From: Diospyros lotus
Taxonomy: Eukaryota; Streptophyta; Magnoliopsida; Ericales; Ebenaceae
Assembly: GCF_014633365.1 (NCBI RefSeq)
Contig: NC_068340.1
Location: 37,596,328-37,660,327 of the forward strand
Reading direction: 5' to 3'
DNA: 64,000 nt
Shown here: piece after piece, positions 1 to 12,600 of the stretch
How the letters are laid out: every line of letters begins with the position of its first letter
Position numbering within the stretch: position 1 is the stretch's first letter
Notes under the pieces: model-generated
The model's input: the letters and a program-made list of their open reading frames with translations, nothing else
The model's database searches: none
Told to the model about the DNA's origin: nothing
Position numbers and translations under genes: made by a program

Positions 1-540
1 GGGTGGTGGTGGATCTGGGCTTGGAAGGTAGTGAAGACGAGGGTAATGGCGGTGGCAATGATGGCAGTAGTGAGCGTGGATGGTGACGATCGAGTTTGAA
101 GAGAAATTAAAAAAAGAGAAAAGAAGTGGAAGAGAAGAAATGAAAAGAGTGGTTGTTTTCCATATTTTAGATTGAAGGATTGATTTTGGCTAAACATATT
201 TTTGGCATTTTAGATTTTTTATGTAAACCTTTTTGTATATTTTGCAAAATGCATTTTTAAAAATGGGTAAGGAAAAGCATTATGAGTGTTTTGAAAAATT
301 AAAAATAAAAAATGGGTTAAAAATGCCAAAAAGAACAAGCCCTTAGTTCTTTCATAGCAAAAGATTAGTTGAGGTGATAATTGCAAGATGAGGTAAAATA
401 GATATGATTGGTTGTCTGATAACAATTTTTAAAATATTATTTTGACACTTAATTTTAACTAATTTAATGACACTTTATATTATATTATGAATCATATTGT
501 TACTTTTGACTCAAAGGATGATTAGACAAAGAACTTGTTA
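1..540. other. Non-genic, purine-rich then AT-rich sequence
   Basis: No gene is seen. The first 130 bases are rich in GGT/GGC/GAT triplets and resemble the triplet-rich tract near 5396-5630 read on the opposite strand. The remainder is AT-rich with short ORFs that match nothing I recognise. Confidence 0.4.
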
Positions 541-1140
541 TCGGTAATTTTTGAATCAGGGCTAGATTCAATTGAGCAGGTCAGCCCAGCCTCCCAAAGT
601 CCAATGAGTCTAAGACCGAAGACACCTCAATAAGGTCGTATATCGTTGAAACTCGAGCTCGGACTGTGGGAGTGAATGAGCTCCCAACAATGTCTTTAGC
701 TCGCTGGTCAATTTGATCAGCTCGCAGGACAAAAAGGCTACGTAATAATTGGAAGTGGTGCCCACCTATCTTATCAAAAGCAAACTCAATTCCTAATAAT
801 ATGAAATCTATTATTGATTTTGTGGAACTGATAAGGACAAATTATCCCTATAATATTATCCTTCTATATTTAGAAGTCATTCAAATTGTAAACACCTCAT
901 TCTATAAATAGGGATTGAAGACCATTATATGAGCATGATCAATTACATATTGTTACTCTGTCGAAATTATCAGAGAACAGTTGTGCAGTAGACATCATTT
1001 TGGCCAAATCAAGTAAAAAACTCTCTTGCGTATCGTTTGTTATTTTTGTACTATTTGTTTCTTCTTTTTGCATTCGCGTTTACTTTATTAGTGCGGATCG
1101 ACGGATCATGATTGATTAATTCTAAATGTTGATAGAACTT
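541..1140 (+). mobile_element. LTR-like fragment, probably a degraded Ty3/gypsy LTR
   Basis: The tract has the composition of a plant LTR. An upstream GC-richer part is followed by a good TATA box (tataaataggg, near 905), then about 200 bases of T-rich leader-like sequence. No coding capacity is present, and I cannot define TG/CA ends or a target duplication. The assignment is inferred from promoter layout and could be wrong; it may be a diverged promoter or another repeat class. Confidence 0.3.
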
Positions 1141-2707
1141 CAGGCAATGACAATTCACACACGTGAGGGGTGACACTTGTAAGCATTCCAACGCTCAAGT
1201 AAATAAGAATTCAAGATGATAGAATTTTTGTAAGACTGAAAAAAATATACCTTGACCGGTGGTCAATTAGCTTATATAGGAGAGAAGGAAAGGGCCTATT
1301 GCATGTCATCAATCGTTATAGGAGAATAAAAAGTCAATATTTCTAGTGCTAATAAGGATCGATGGTCGAGATATTCAGAGTTACGAGGTTTGTTATAATC
1401 ACGAGGATCTCGAATGGTATTGACGAGATGTAGATGTCGCAGGGCAGTGTTAGGCCAAGATTGACTCCGATGCCAAGTGATAGACTTATTGTTAGAATCG
1501 AGTCTAATAGGGTCAGTACGGTTCACATATTAATATAAATATATAAATATATAATTTTCTTTCTAATCGAAAGTGCTGCACAAGTATGTTTGCTCTTTTT
1601 ACTTTGCCACCGCCACTGCCACTACCATTGACATTGACTGTCTCCAACACCACCACCAGTCATTAGTTTTCCCACCACCGGCGACCAGTTTTTTATTCTT
1701 CCAAATTCATATATCCAACTACAAGGTTACAGATTTGAAAATTTCACCTCTTCTTCTCCTCCTCCTTTTTCTTCCAAAGCCCTTTTCCTCCTTTGCATCA
1801 AATTCGTCTTGTCCTCTTGCTCCGGCCCAAGCTTTTTTTTTTTTTTTTTATAATTATATAAATATATTGGCAATTTGATCATTTGAATTTCTAATGTCAA
1901 GTAATATATCACATACATTATGCACATCAAATATAAAAATAATTATAATATCAAATAATATTATTTTTATCAAACGTAATACAATACTATCTACTTTCAT
2001 CGCTATTTTATTTAATTATTAATTTTATCTTATACTATTTTATTTAGATACCAAACCACCACTTATCACTTTATTTCACCACACTCTGAAAAATAATTCT
2101 ATAAGCCGAAATTACTAAAATGCGTTCGTGGGCCTTTAAGCCCACTTGAGTTTTATAACATTCTCATGTCTCTAAAATTGATCAAAATAGCCTAATTTAC
2201 CAAAATGCCAAATCTGAATATTGTGTAAGGGCTTACTATAGATTCTTTTAGTCTAATTTTAATTAAAAGAATTTCATTGTCTCATCTACAACTTCTCCTA
2301 CACGTTCTATATGATAACACATATATTATTATGCCTAATAAAATATTTGGGCCTTGATCCTTTATGTTTAGTATGCTTTGGTTGGGCTTTTTGTTTTATT
2401 AGGTTTATATGGTTTTATTTATTCTTGGGCTTTGTTTTTATGGCCATATCAAGGTTGTTTTTAGGTGGAGAGTTAGGGCCTGTTATTTTTTCCCCTTTTC
2501 GAGTCGTTTTCTGTTTTTAATTTTTGAAAACACTGAAAATACGTTCTCTTTATTATTTTTAAAACATATTTTCAAAAACAACTAAAAAATTTGTTAAGAA
2601 AACCCAAAACAACTTGTTTTGGGTGTTTTAAGTGAAAATACACTGAAAACACAAAACAAATGCAAAACGCGAAAAACAGCCCCCCTCCCCCCACTTGCAC
2701 ACGCACG
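1141..2707. other. Gene-free AT-rich spacer
   Basis: No gene is seen. It contains a pyrimidine-rich stretch with a T tract near 1830-1850, an AT-rich block (1850-2110), and from about 2520 a block rich in AAAAC/GTTTT motifs. The short ORFs at 1573-1878 and 2311-2520 are low-complexity translations without recognisable domains. Confidence 0.4.
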
Positions 2708-3433
2708 GACCCTGTAATACCTCATGTTCGTATGAAGTTGCCACGTAATTTCAATGAGTTTAGGATACCGAAAAATTAATTTTATGACAATTTCAGGTAC
2801 CGAATCGACTACAAGGAATGCCTCGGAGTGAAATTATCTAAGGAAAATTATATGGTCTCGACAAGTGTATCGAGATAAGATTTATGGTGTGGAAAGAAAT
2901 CAAATTCGGAGCGATTTTTGGTACAGCTAAAATACAGCTGTCATTTAGGCTGTAAAACTGAATTGTCGTGTTGGACTCCCGAAAAATTAACAAAACCCTA
3001 GTGGGGCTCCGGTTTTGTGTAAGGATCAACCTTTTAGTAGTTTCGGGATTAATCGATAGCCCGGTGAGAATACTGGGGCGAAATCGTCATTTTCAACTAA
3101 GATTTGGATTATTAATTGTGAAATTTCAGTATTATAATGTAAATTAATTTGAGATTTAAGGCAGTAGCTTCAATTAGAGATATGCACTAGTGTAATAAGG
3201 ATAAAATTTAGGGTTAAATGTATAATTTTTAAATTAATTATGTAATTTTTTATATATATATATATAAAATTTCGTGTGTGTGCGTGTATGGCAGCCGTCC
3301 CCTGCAACTTGCCATGCCCTGCAACACCTTTGCAAATCTCCAAGCCATGCCCTGCAAATCTGATTTCTGAAGAAATGGTGTGATTTACACGCCAAGGGGA
3401 TGGTTGAGGCAGACGTGAGGCTATGGCGAGGGC

Positions 3434-3443
3434 CTATAAATAG
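3434..3443 (+). promoter_or_regulatory. TATA box within the solo LTR
   Basis: The motif ctataaatag occurs just upstream of a purine-rich leader. Its location about 0.72 kb into the LTR fits the U3/R junction of an LTR promoter. Activity is not known. Confidence 0.5.
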
Positions 3444-3551
3444 GGAGCAATTGGAGAAGAAAAAGCACAGGAGCTTCGGCCAAGAGCTTCGGATAGAGGG
3501 GGGCCGAGTGATGTGAGAGAGATGGAGGGATTGAGCTCGGGCTGGGCGATC

Positions 3552-3614
3552 CGAGAGAGAGAGAGGGAGAGAGAGAGAGAGAGAGAGTGTGTGTGTGTGT
3601 GTGTGCGCGCGCGT
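3552..3614. repeat. Compound (GA)n(GT)n(GC)n microsatellite
   Basis: An interrupted GA tract runs directly into GT and then GC dinucleotides. It lies in the putative R/U5 leader of the solo LTR and explains the repetitive ORF translations here. Confidence 0.9.
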
Positions 3615-5335
3615 GCTGGAAGGTAAGTGGGCCAAAGTCAGCCATGGCTGTTCACGAAGCAAGCTCGAGCGAGGCAGCTGGAGCGATTGGAGGCGCTAGT
3701 AGCAGGTTGAGGCAGCGACTACGGGTGCGGCGTCCGGCGAGGGCTGAGGCGAGCAGCAGCACCGATCAGCCATGGCCGACGTAAAGTTGCTGGTCGCGAA
3801 ACAAGTGCGGCCATGGCCTCGAGCTCGTAGCGGCTGGGCAGCGAACCGGTGGTGGCCGCGAGCATTAGCTCGCGGCGGTGTGTGGTGCGGCGGTCCGAAA
3901 GGTCGAGGTGGCCGGCGGCAGATGCGACAACAGCTGGTGCTCGGGCGGCGGCGACAGAGGTTGTTTGCGCAAGAAGGAAAGAAGAAAAGAAGAAGAAGAA
4001 GAAGAAAATAAGAGAAGAAAGAAAGAAGAAAAGGAAAAGAAGAAGGAAGGGTGGTTGTGCGCGTGGATGCTGTGCAAAACAGAGGAAGGAGATGATGAAT
4101 GGTAGAAGAGGAAAAGAAAAGAAAAGAAAAAGAAAAAAAGAAGAAAAAATAGGAAAATGATGGTAAAAATTCTAGAAAATTTTGAAAAAATAGGAAATTA
4201 TGTTTCGATGATATTTCAGAGATTTTGGTGAGAAAAACAGCCCGGGTACACATTTCGGGAATATGACACGCATATCGAAAAAGTCAGAGATGCTAAGTCA
4301 AGGTGAGTAAAATTCCCTAAAAATTCTAGAAATTCAAGAATATTATTTTATGAATTTTCGTAGAGAAATATTTGAGAAAATAGTTTCGAAATATTTAGTT
4401 TGGATTTATTAAGGGAAATTAGGAAGAAATAGAAGAAAAATTAAAGGAAATGCCAGAAATTATGGAAAAATGGGTTTTAATATTTATTTAAATAATTATG
4501 GTGATTAGGAAGCTTTGAGGCTGAAGTTGAAGAGATTCGTGCAAATTTTGAGGTTGGCACGCAAATCGGGACAAGGCACGGATACCGAGGTAGCCCGATA
4601 AGCTTGAGAAGGTAAGTGGTACTTCCTCGAAAATGTTTTCATCATATTGACATGCCTTAATATGTATCCATCACATATACTGCATACATGATTATGAAAT
4701 GCATAAATACACGTTGATATCATCGATCACTCGCATTTGTGGCCGTAGGGAGTACGAACTAGCACCGCTGCTTTACCAAGGGTGCACCCATACACCTTGG
4801 TCTCCAAAGAGGGGGTCGCAAAAATAGTAGGTAGCATGAGGGGTGCAGTTGACACCTACGATGAAAGACATTGCATACACACATGACATGACATTATGTA
4901 CTCTTATTTAGATGATTCATCATTTAACTTGGGTTTTTGCCCCTGGAATATTCAAACGTTCCAGGTGGAGATTGTAGCAGATTAGAGGATAAATGAGGCA
5001 TGAAATGACACTTAGCATGATGCATAAAGAATGAAATGAAGGTTATGTAGCCCATATATTTTAGATTCTGCTATTTTAGATTCTACGTTTTGTGAAATGT
5101 CAAAGATGTAAGAATCTATTTATGATTAATGTTAAAATATCAGGTTTTGATCATTGCTTCCGCATTTGATGTGTATAGTGATTCTCTTTCGAGAAAAAAA
5201 TGATTGGAAGTTCTGGGACCGATTCGAGGTATGATGTGGTTTAGTTTTAGTGTTTGAAAGAAAAAAAATTATTGTTCCAAAATTGTACCAAGTTATAACA
5301 CGCCCGAAAAAGCGGGGCATTACAGACCCATTCAT

Positions 5336-5354
5336 CTCTCTCTCTCTCTCTCTC
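5336..5354. repeat. (TC)n microsatellite
   Basis: Simple TC dinucleotide run starting a few bases beyond the solo LTR target duplication. Confidence 0.85.
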
Positions 5355-5395
5355 CTAACTTCTCTCCATTCTCATCTCTTTTTCTGGCCATAGAC

Positions 5396-5692
5396 ATACA
5401 CCGCCACCGCCGTCGACCTTCAACTCCACTGCCACTGCGACCAGCGCCCCTTACTGCAACCACAGTCATTGACTTGGCCCCCCATCGCCATCGCGACCAA
5501 CGCCCCCCACCGCGACCAACAACTAGCACTCCCCATCGCCACCGCGACCAGTACCCTCCACCACCATCGTGACTAGTGCCTTTCACCGCGACTACGACCA
5601 GCGCCCTCCACCGCCACCACAACCAGCGCCCCCCACATAAAACCCTAGATGAAGAAGATAGCCCCACATAAAACCCTAGATGAAGAAGATAG
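5396..5692. repeat. GC-rich minisatellite and a 31-bp tandem duplication
   Basis: Imperfect repeats built from CCACCGC, GCGACCA and GCGCCCC blocks run from about 5396 to 5630. They are followed by an exact tandem duplication of a 31-bp unit beginning ccccacataaaaccc (5631-5661 and 5662-5692). The minus-strand ORF across it is a Trp/Arg/Gly/Val repeat translation and is not credible as a protein. Confidence 0.75.
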
Positions 5693-6476
5693 GTTGCGGC
5701 TTCCTGATTTGATTTTTTTTTTTGTGTTATTTAATTTTTTTTATTTATTAAACTGAGTATGTGATATGTTTTATTTGTATTAATTTTTTTAAATGATATT
5801 TCTAAGGTTGTTGATTTTTTTTATTTTATTATTTTTATTTTATAGTTTAAAGTATTTGAATCAAATTTACAATTTATTAATAAATATTTATTATTTATTT
5901 TAAATTAAATTTATTAAATAAAAAATTATAATAACAAAAAAGAAACCGTTTTTAAAATTTTAAAGTAAACATGTTTTATAGTTTTCTATTTTAAGAAATA
6001 ATTTTTCAGAATAATAAAAAGAATACATTTTCAAAAATTTTAAAATAGACACTCAAAACACAAAACTCATGATTAATTCAAAACTCAAAACATAAAGAGA
6101 ACACCACCTAGGTTATCTAATTCCTCTATTTGACTTTGAGTTTTGACTTTTATTTTTAGCCCATGGTAGAAAAAAAAAATATATATATATATATCGAATG
6201 AGATGGCCTGTGAAAACGACGCCGTCGAGAGGCATTTTAAGTCGGGCGAGATTGGAATCGGGTTCGGTGCCCCGTCGTGAAATAGTCATTAAAGTGGCCT
6301 CCAAGGCTACGAACAAAACGCGGATTGGCCGTCTTTTCCTTGATTGGCAAAGCGGACGACGCCGTCGGAGCCGACGACTCTTCTGGATGGCGGCGGCGGC
6401 GGCGCTGTCACGGTGATGCGGAATGGAGAAAAGTGTTCAAGTTTCCGGATTGTAGGGTCAGTCCGGTGTCATAACA
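5693..6476. other. AT-rich spacer, then the presumed promoter region of the CPBP protease gene
   Basis: From 5693 to about 6195 the sequence is AT-rich and gene-free, with a (TA)n run near 6180-6194. From about 6197 it becomes GC-richer (gacgacgccgtc-type motifs and a GGC run near 6390), as expected for a plant promoter and 5' leader just before the start codon at 6477. No clear TATA box was identified. Confidence 0.45.
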
Positions 6477-6638
6477 ATGTCAGCCCCTAGCTGTCACACG
6501 CACTCTCTTCGTCCATCCCTTCTCTTGCCTCCCCTGTCCAGAACTAGGGCTCAGGCACTCACCGGAAGAACATCGCTCCTTCTCAATCGGCCTTCAAATA
6601 CACGCCTTCTTGATTCTCTCTCCATTTCCAGAAACGTA

Positions 6639-6678
<40 letters not shown>

Positions 6679-9600
6679 CCTTAATATGTGTATGAATTTC
6701 ATGTGAATCTGATTTGTCATGTGCTCGTTACGAATAAGAACGAAAATCCGTTGCAATTGTGAATTCTTGATCGGACTTGAGGGGGAGTGTCACTGCCCGA
6801 ACTGTTTTTTGTTTAATTTCCAATTGAAGTAAAGAAAAAAAAAAACCCCACAACTTTAGCTTCACTCTCTCTACACACACACACACACGCAAACATATAT
6901 ACATATCTACTTTTTCCTTCTCTACGTTTGGATAGAGCTCTCTTTGATACTTCGCTTAAGAAGTAGAAACAATTGGAAACTAAGAATTTTAGTTCTGTTT
7001 GGTTCTAGATTGAACAACAACAGGCAAGAAAACTAAAAACAAACGCCAGAAAGTAATTTTCTTCTTAGTTTTATTTTGCTTTTAAATAATTTTATACCCT
7101 ATTGTTTTCTCCACTTATTTTGTAGATTAAACAAGAAAAAACTGTTCTGATTTCCTAACAGAGACTGGAAGTCTAGGACTAACTTGTCTGGAGAAAAGTA
7201 AAATGCAAGGACAATTGTAATTACTCAAATGTTTTACGGATGACTAGAGGTGTCCCTAATGCATGCCCCATAAACTGGGTTGAGCAAGGGTTGTATTTGT
7301 ACACAGCTGGCTCTCTGTTTTTTCTTGGGCAAAGAAGCTATGAAGTATGAAAGATCAGATATTATGGGAATACCCAATGATTCGAAGCTTATTTAGGGTG
7401 GGTTTTGACATGTAATAGTGGATGTTAGGCAATTTAGAGATAAAATATGGCTGAAATCATGAAATTTGGGGGATGAAAATGGAGATGGAAGTAGGTTACG
7501 AAAATAAGAAGCTGAAATTGAAAGATTAGGGGGGGGGGGGGGGGGGGGGAGGAGTATCTAGGCATCACACTTAGGGTTCTGTAGGCGTCACATCTAGAGT
7601 TAGAATTGCATCACACTTAAAGAAAACTGCAGTAATTGATGCACTCACTAATAAAAAAGAGAGATTACAGTGGTATAGTGTAGTCAAAGACGAGAGAGGC
7701 ACTCATGTGATGCAAGTCCCCATGGAAGCACCTCGCATATGCTAGGCAAGGTTCCTTCATCAGGTGCCGCCTGGGCGAGAACCTTTGGTGAGCATCAAGT
7801 GTCATAGGTGCTCACTTGGATGTAACCGCGAGAGAGAGAGAGAGAGAGAGAGAGAGCTCAGAAACTCGGAGGTGAGATTCTTTTCCTTTCTCTCATGTTT
7901 CTTACTTTTCTATTGTTGTATTGGTCACCATCTCATTTTAAGGGAGGCTCATTGGAGAGCAGTTGCCAGAGGTCGGTTGGAGCTGTCACGCTCCAGGATC
8001 CCTTGGCGCATGACTGACCCTTTTGACGATTGCTCTTCACTGGCAGGCTTGCTTGTGACAGGTGACCCTTCATTGGCTGTCCCACCTCTAATTTCCCTCT
8101 GGAATCTGGTTTACTATGCAATTTCTTCAACTGTCAACATTTATTTTCTTGCTTCTGTTTGTGTGATCTTTTGTTTGTTGCTGCTGCAAAAATAGAGTTG
8201 AATATTGCATATTGTTTGCTCCTTAAGATTAGTTTTTGAATGTTGAATATTGTTTTAAATATTGAACATAATATGAACAATGATAGAAGTGATGAACAAA
8301 GAAGCCAAAAATGGCTCAAATTTCCATGCATGGGCAAAAAAGTCAGTTTGAAACCTAGGCCGACTCCCTTTGGTTTCCCCATTATCATTTCTATCGCTAT
8401 CCATATAATATTGAATATTATCTGGAATATATAATATCGAATATTGTTTGTTATTGGTGCTGCTTAAATATGGAATATATTTGTTATCCTGTTTGAAGAA
8501 TATTATAAGAATGTGTATTTGAGAGTATTTTAAATGTTTTACTATTATATGCATGATCTGATTGTCTCTTTCATATTAAGTATGTTTATTAGTAACTTTT
8601 TTTTTTTGGGTCAATTTAGCGCCTCGCTCTGCTGAGGTGAGCTCTTTTTTGGCACCTAGTGCCTCATGTGATATGACATCATAGTGCCGTAAGGGCACCT
8701 TTTATCCCTAACTACCTATAATGGTATTTATATTGTTGTAATAAATAATAATTGTATTCCTACTAGAGTTTGGAAAATCCTTTTCCTATTAGGAAACTAA
8801 ACTAAAATTAAACTTTTAATAATAGAACTAGGACAAGACTATAAATAAAGCCTAAACACTATCAATAAAACCCTAACACATAATTAGAGTTACCAAAAAA
8901 CTTTTGGAGACATTTGAGAATGACAGAAATACTCTTGATATTATATAACATCAAAGTTAGCCTGACAAGGTTCACAGGAGGCCCCTTCTTCATCCAAAAG
9001 ATTCTAAATTAGTCCTGGGGCCTTAGAGCCAATTTTAGGACGCCTCTTATATGTCTTTAGAAGTTGTTGTCAATGCCCTCCATCTACTTATTTCTACAAC
9101 TTAAACTCACGACATTCCAGTTACAAAGGAGCAGACTTTCAGTTGCTCCTTAGGCTTTGCCCTCTCCCTTTATGCTTGGTTTACTTCCTTTTTCATTCTT
9201 GCGGAGTCTTCCTTTTTTAGGCCCAAGAAAACTCAATGATTGATACAAATAATATTACCACAGCTGGAACAGTTGGCTCACTGCATTCAGAACTATTATT
9301 CTGCAATCAGTACAACTTAAGCTAATTATTGAGATCCTATTGTACTTAAGTTCTCTATCTTCTTGGAAATGCAGAAGATAATTAGTACGTCTTGATGATT
9401 TGTGTTTCACTTTTTGTTCCTTTTATTTTCTTGTAGAGATGGAAGATTTCATGCTTTAGACATGAAGATGCTTCTTCAGATTTTCTCGATTCCAAGAATG
9501 CAGAGGAGAAATTGCCAGAAATAGTGGCTAATTCTGGGCTCAATCAATTGAATAATGGGAAGGACAATTGGGTTTCAAAACTTAGAAGGGTATTCTTTTT

Positions 9601-12600
9601 CACTTATTTCAATCATGAAGTTTTTTGTGCATTGTGATAGTTATTCTTGGCACCCAGTAATCTTGCTTGATATACTTCATCTAATACGGGCAGTTTTTCT
9701 GAAACTTTACTTGCTTGACTGAGGATATATTGTCTTTTTGGGAAGTCAGTTTAGATAGTAGATACCTTGTCCTACCATTAACTTAAAGCTTGAATTTCAT
9801 TTATCAAATTGGTGAATTGAACAATTGAATTCAATTGTAGGATTTCTTTGGTAAGCTATTGCCTGTGTACAAGTGTGTGTTCTGTCTTAGGTCCATTTAA
9901 CTTGGCATATTTATTTAATGTTTTGGTTTATTACACTGTTTATAGGGATAAAGATGGTGTTATTTTGATAAAGTTTCCTATTTTTTATTTTTAGAAATTA
10001 GATTTAGATTAGGTTTATCTTGTTATCTGATTTTGTTTCCATTTTTATTAGATGATCATAGTTATGATAGGGTTGGGATTCATAATCATGTTATAGTAAT
10101 AAGGCACCCAATGTAATTCTTTTATTAATTCCTCTGGTTATTGATTACAATTGGTATTGTTTTCCTCTCTGGCTATATCTCTACAAATCTATACTGTTCA
10201 GCTTCAAATTTGGTATCAGAGCATTCTTTGTGGTTGTCCCACATCAGTTAGTCTATTTCTTCTATCATTAGAAGGAAAGGAAATGATAAGCCTTTTTACA
10301 AAAGAAAATGTGAGATAGCCTGCTGAGGCACATTTTCATCATATGAGAATCAAGTTTCTAGTAACAGCTCTGGTCATGTCTGATTAGCGATACTTCATTC
10401 ATTTGTTAGTGTCTATGTATGTCTCTGGATATGGTCCTATGGAAGAGTTAGTTTCAAAGAGGAGTGCACTTATTTGCTTCTGTGAAGAATAAGTTAAACA
10501 ATGGATTTGGCAATCAAATCCTGAAGTGAGTATATTTGTTACTTCACTTCTGATTTCTTAAAATTTGAACATAAATGTGCTATTTATCTTTACAAAATTG
10601 TTAAGCCCTCTCATCAAATTAAGGGTGAACAAGAAAACGTGTGGTACAGCTGAGAGTAGACTTGTATTAGGATATTCAAGATTAGAGAGTGATTGGTTGC
10701 TTGTGTTTCAGATTGCAGATCCGGTTTTTAGAGCAGAACCTTGGACGGTGCCATGGACAGCAAAAACCATTCTGCAGGTAAAGCTTATGTTTCTTATATG
10801 TAGTTGTTAATAAACATCATGTCTTACAATTATATTGTAACAATGTTCTTACACACACATCCATCTTAACCTAGTTAGTATTAGTAAACAGGATAACATT
10901 TCCTCTGGTCTTCCAAAATAGCGACAGTGGGAGGACTTCAGACTTCTCTGTATGCCCTCTTTGGCTTTAATATTGAAGTAAAGAGGAGCTGTCAATTCTC
11001 TGTCTGCATTAACAATTCATGCCATTGCACGCACATTCTAGAACATGTCCTGCACCAAACTGGAGAGCAACAATAAAATCCAAGATATTAAAGATTTTTG
11101 TAAATGTGATATGTGAAGGTTGTAGATATAATCCAACTTGAACTGTTGTTGTATACTATTGAACAAATTCTGGAACCTAATTTTATGTTAAAGTAGGGCA
11201 AATTACCAAAAAAATATATTGATAGTTTCAATTTTAGAAGGAACTTTTAATTTTTTCAATAGCTATACTTATATTTTAGTTTCAATTGAGAACACCATTA
11301 CAATCTAATATTTTATGTTAAATGTTGACGCGGTACTGATAAATTGTTGATGATTTCCACCTCATCATTCTCTCCTATCTCTCTATCCTCTCTCAATTTT
11401 AATTATAAAAATATATTTCCAATTACAAAAAATATTATTATTTAAAATATGTCTTCTAAAAAAGATATATGCATATATTTTATGTATATATTGTTTTGTT
11501 ATATGGTTATAGTCTAGGGTTAATCCTATGTTAGAGCCCATGGCCCATTGTATTTGTATATATATATATAGGTGTATAGTTTATGAATTTAATTAAGTGG
11601 TATATACATATTAAAAGCTAGGTTTTCTTCCTAAGTTTCACATGGTATCAGAGCCAAAATATAAATCCTAGCAGCCACCATACAAACCCTAGCCGTCGTC
11701 GTCGCCCACATCACCGACGACCACCGTCAGTCGCGTCGCCAGCGACCGCCACAGCCTGTCGTGCCACCACCGTCGCCGCCCACTGCGTTTCCGCTGTGTG
11801 CGCGCTACTGGTTAGCAGCGGGTCTTCACCGTTCGACCACCGATCATGCACACCACCATCGCCATTACGTTCGCCGGCCTCCGATCTGTTGATCCCTAGA
11901 GGACCGTCGCCGTTGCCGTCGCCACGCGCCACCTCTCTCGCACTGTTCACGAAGACGTTTTTGCTCTGATCTCTCTCACCAGTGCTCCGATCGCAACGCC
12001 GTCTTCACCATTGGACTCGCCTCCTTCAGTCCATCCCAGCCCTGGTGGTTTTGTCGCCATCCGCGATCACCGGTCACCGGCATCCGACATCCGCCATCTG
12101 CCGTTGCTCCAGCGCGCCTGTTCTCTGTGCTGGATCATCCAGCCTTTATTTTTTGGCTTATTTAACCCTTTTGTTTCAGATCTGTTGATCTTGTAGGGCT
12201 CTCTTTTGTCCAACATGGCTAGTACTAGTAAATCTGGCTCATTCTCTGGTATTTTGTCTCCCTCTCCAGCCATTGCTACTGAGAAGTTGATGGGCAGTTC
12301 CAATTATATCTCTTGGTCCAAGGTGGTTGAACTATGGTGTATGAGTCAAGGTTTACAAAATCATCTAACTACCAAGGTCGAGAATGTCACCACGAATAAA
12401 CTTGAGTGGCAGAGAGCTGATGCTCTGTTGTGCAGTCTCCTGTGGCAGTCAATTGATCCCTCTCTTCATCCGATCTATACTAACCATACCACATGCTGCG
12501 AATTGTGGGCTTAGGCTAAGGCGTTATACACTAATGACATTCAATGCCTGTATTCAGTGGTGTCTAATCTGCTCAGTTTATGACAGCAGGGTTTGACTCT

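Larger units (their letters stand above)
2713..5324 (+). mobile_element. Large solo LTR (2612 bp), Ty3/gypsy-type
   Basis: The sequence begins TGTAATACC and ends GGCATTACA, giving short inverted termini with canonical TG...CA ends. It is flanked on both sides by the identical 5-bp target duplication GACCC (2708-2712 and 5325-5329). No primer-binding site, polypurine tract or pol sequence adjoins it, so it is a solo LTR left by recombination between the two LTRs of a full element. Inside are a TATA box about 720 bp from the 5' end, a purine and GT/GC microsatellite and a purine-rich tract. Plant families with LTRs over 2 kb and TGTAATACC-type ends are usually large Ty3/gypsy elements; that family call is inference. 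All ORFs within it (for example 3234-4253, minus) are low-complexity and not genes. Confidence 0.85.
6636..9436 (+). other. Intron 1 of the CPBP gene
   Basis: The intron begins gtactc directly before a (CT)n(TA)n microsatellite (about 6638-6679) and ends ttgtag. It holds a G21 homopolymer, a (GA)n run, AT-rich tracts and two patches (7640-7830 and 8615-8710) rich in gcctc/ggtgc motifs that look repeat-derived. No additional exon could be supported. Confidence 0.6.

Noticed and set aside
3234..4253. Several long ORFs on both strands rich in Ser/Leu or Arg/Lys
   Set aside because: They are translations of the microsatellite and purine-rich tract inside the solo LTR; no domain, and several frames are open at once, as expected for low-complexity DNA.
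5332..5667. 111-residue minus-strand ORF, Trp/Arg/Gly/Val-rich
   Set aside because: Product of the GC-rich minisatellite and (TC)n repeat; no recognisable protein features.
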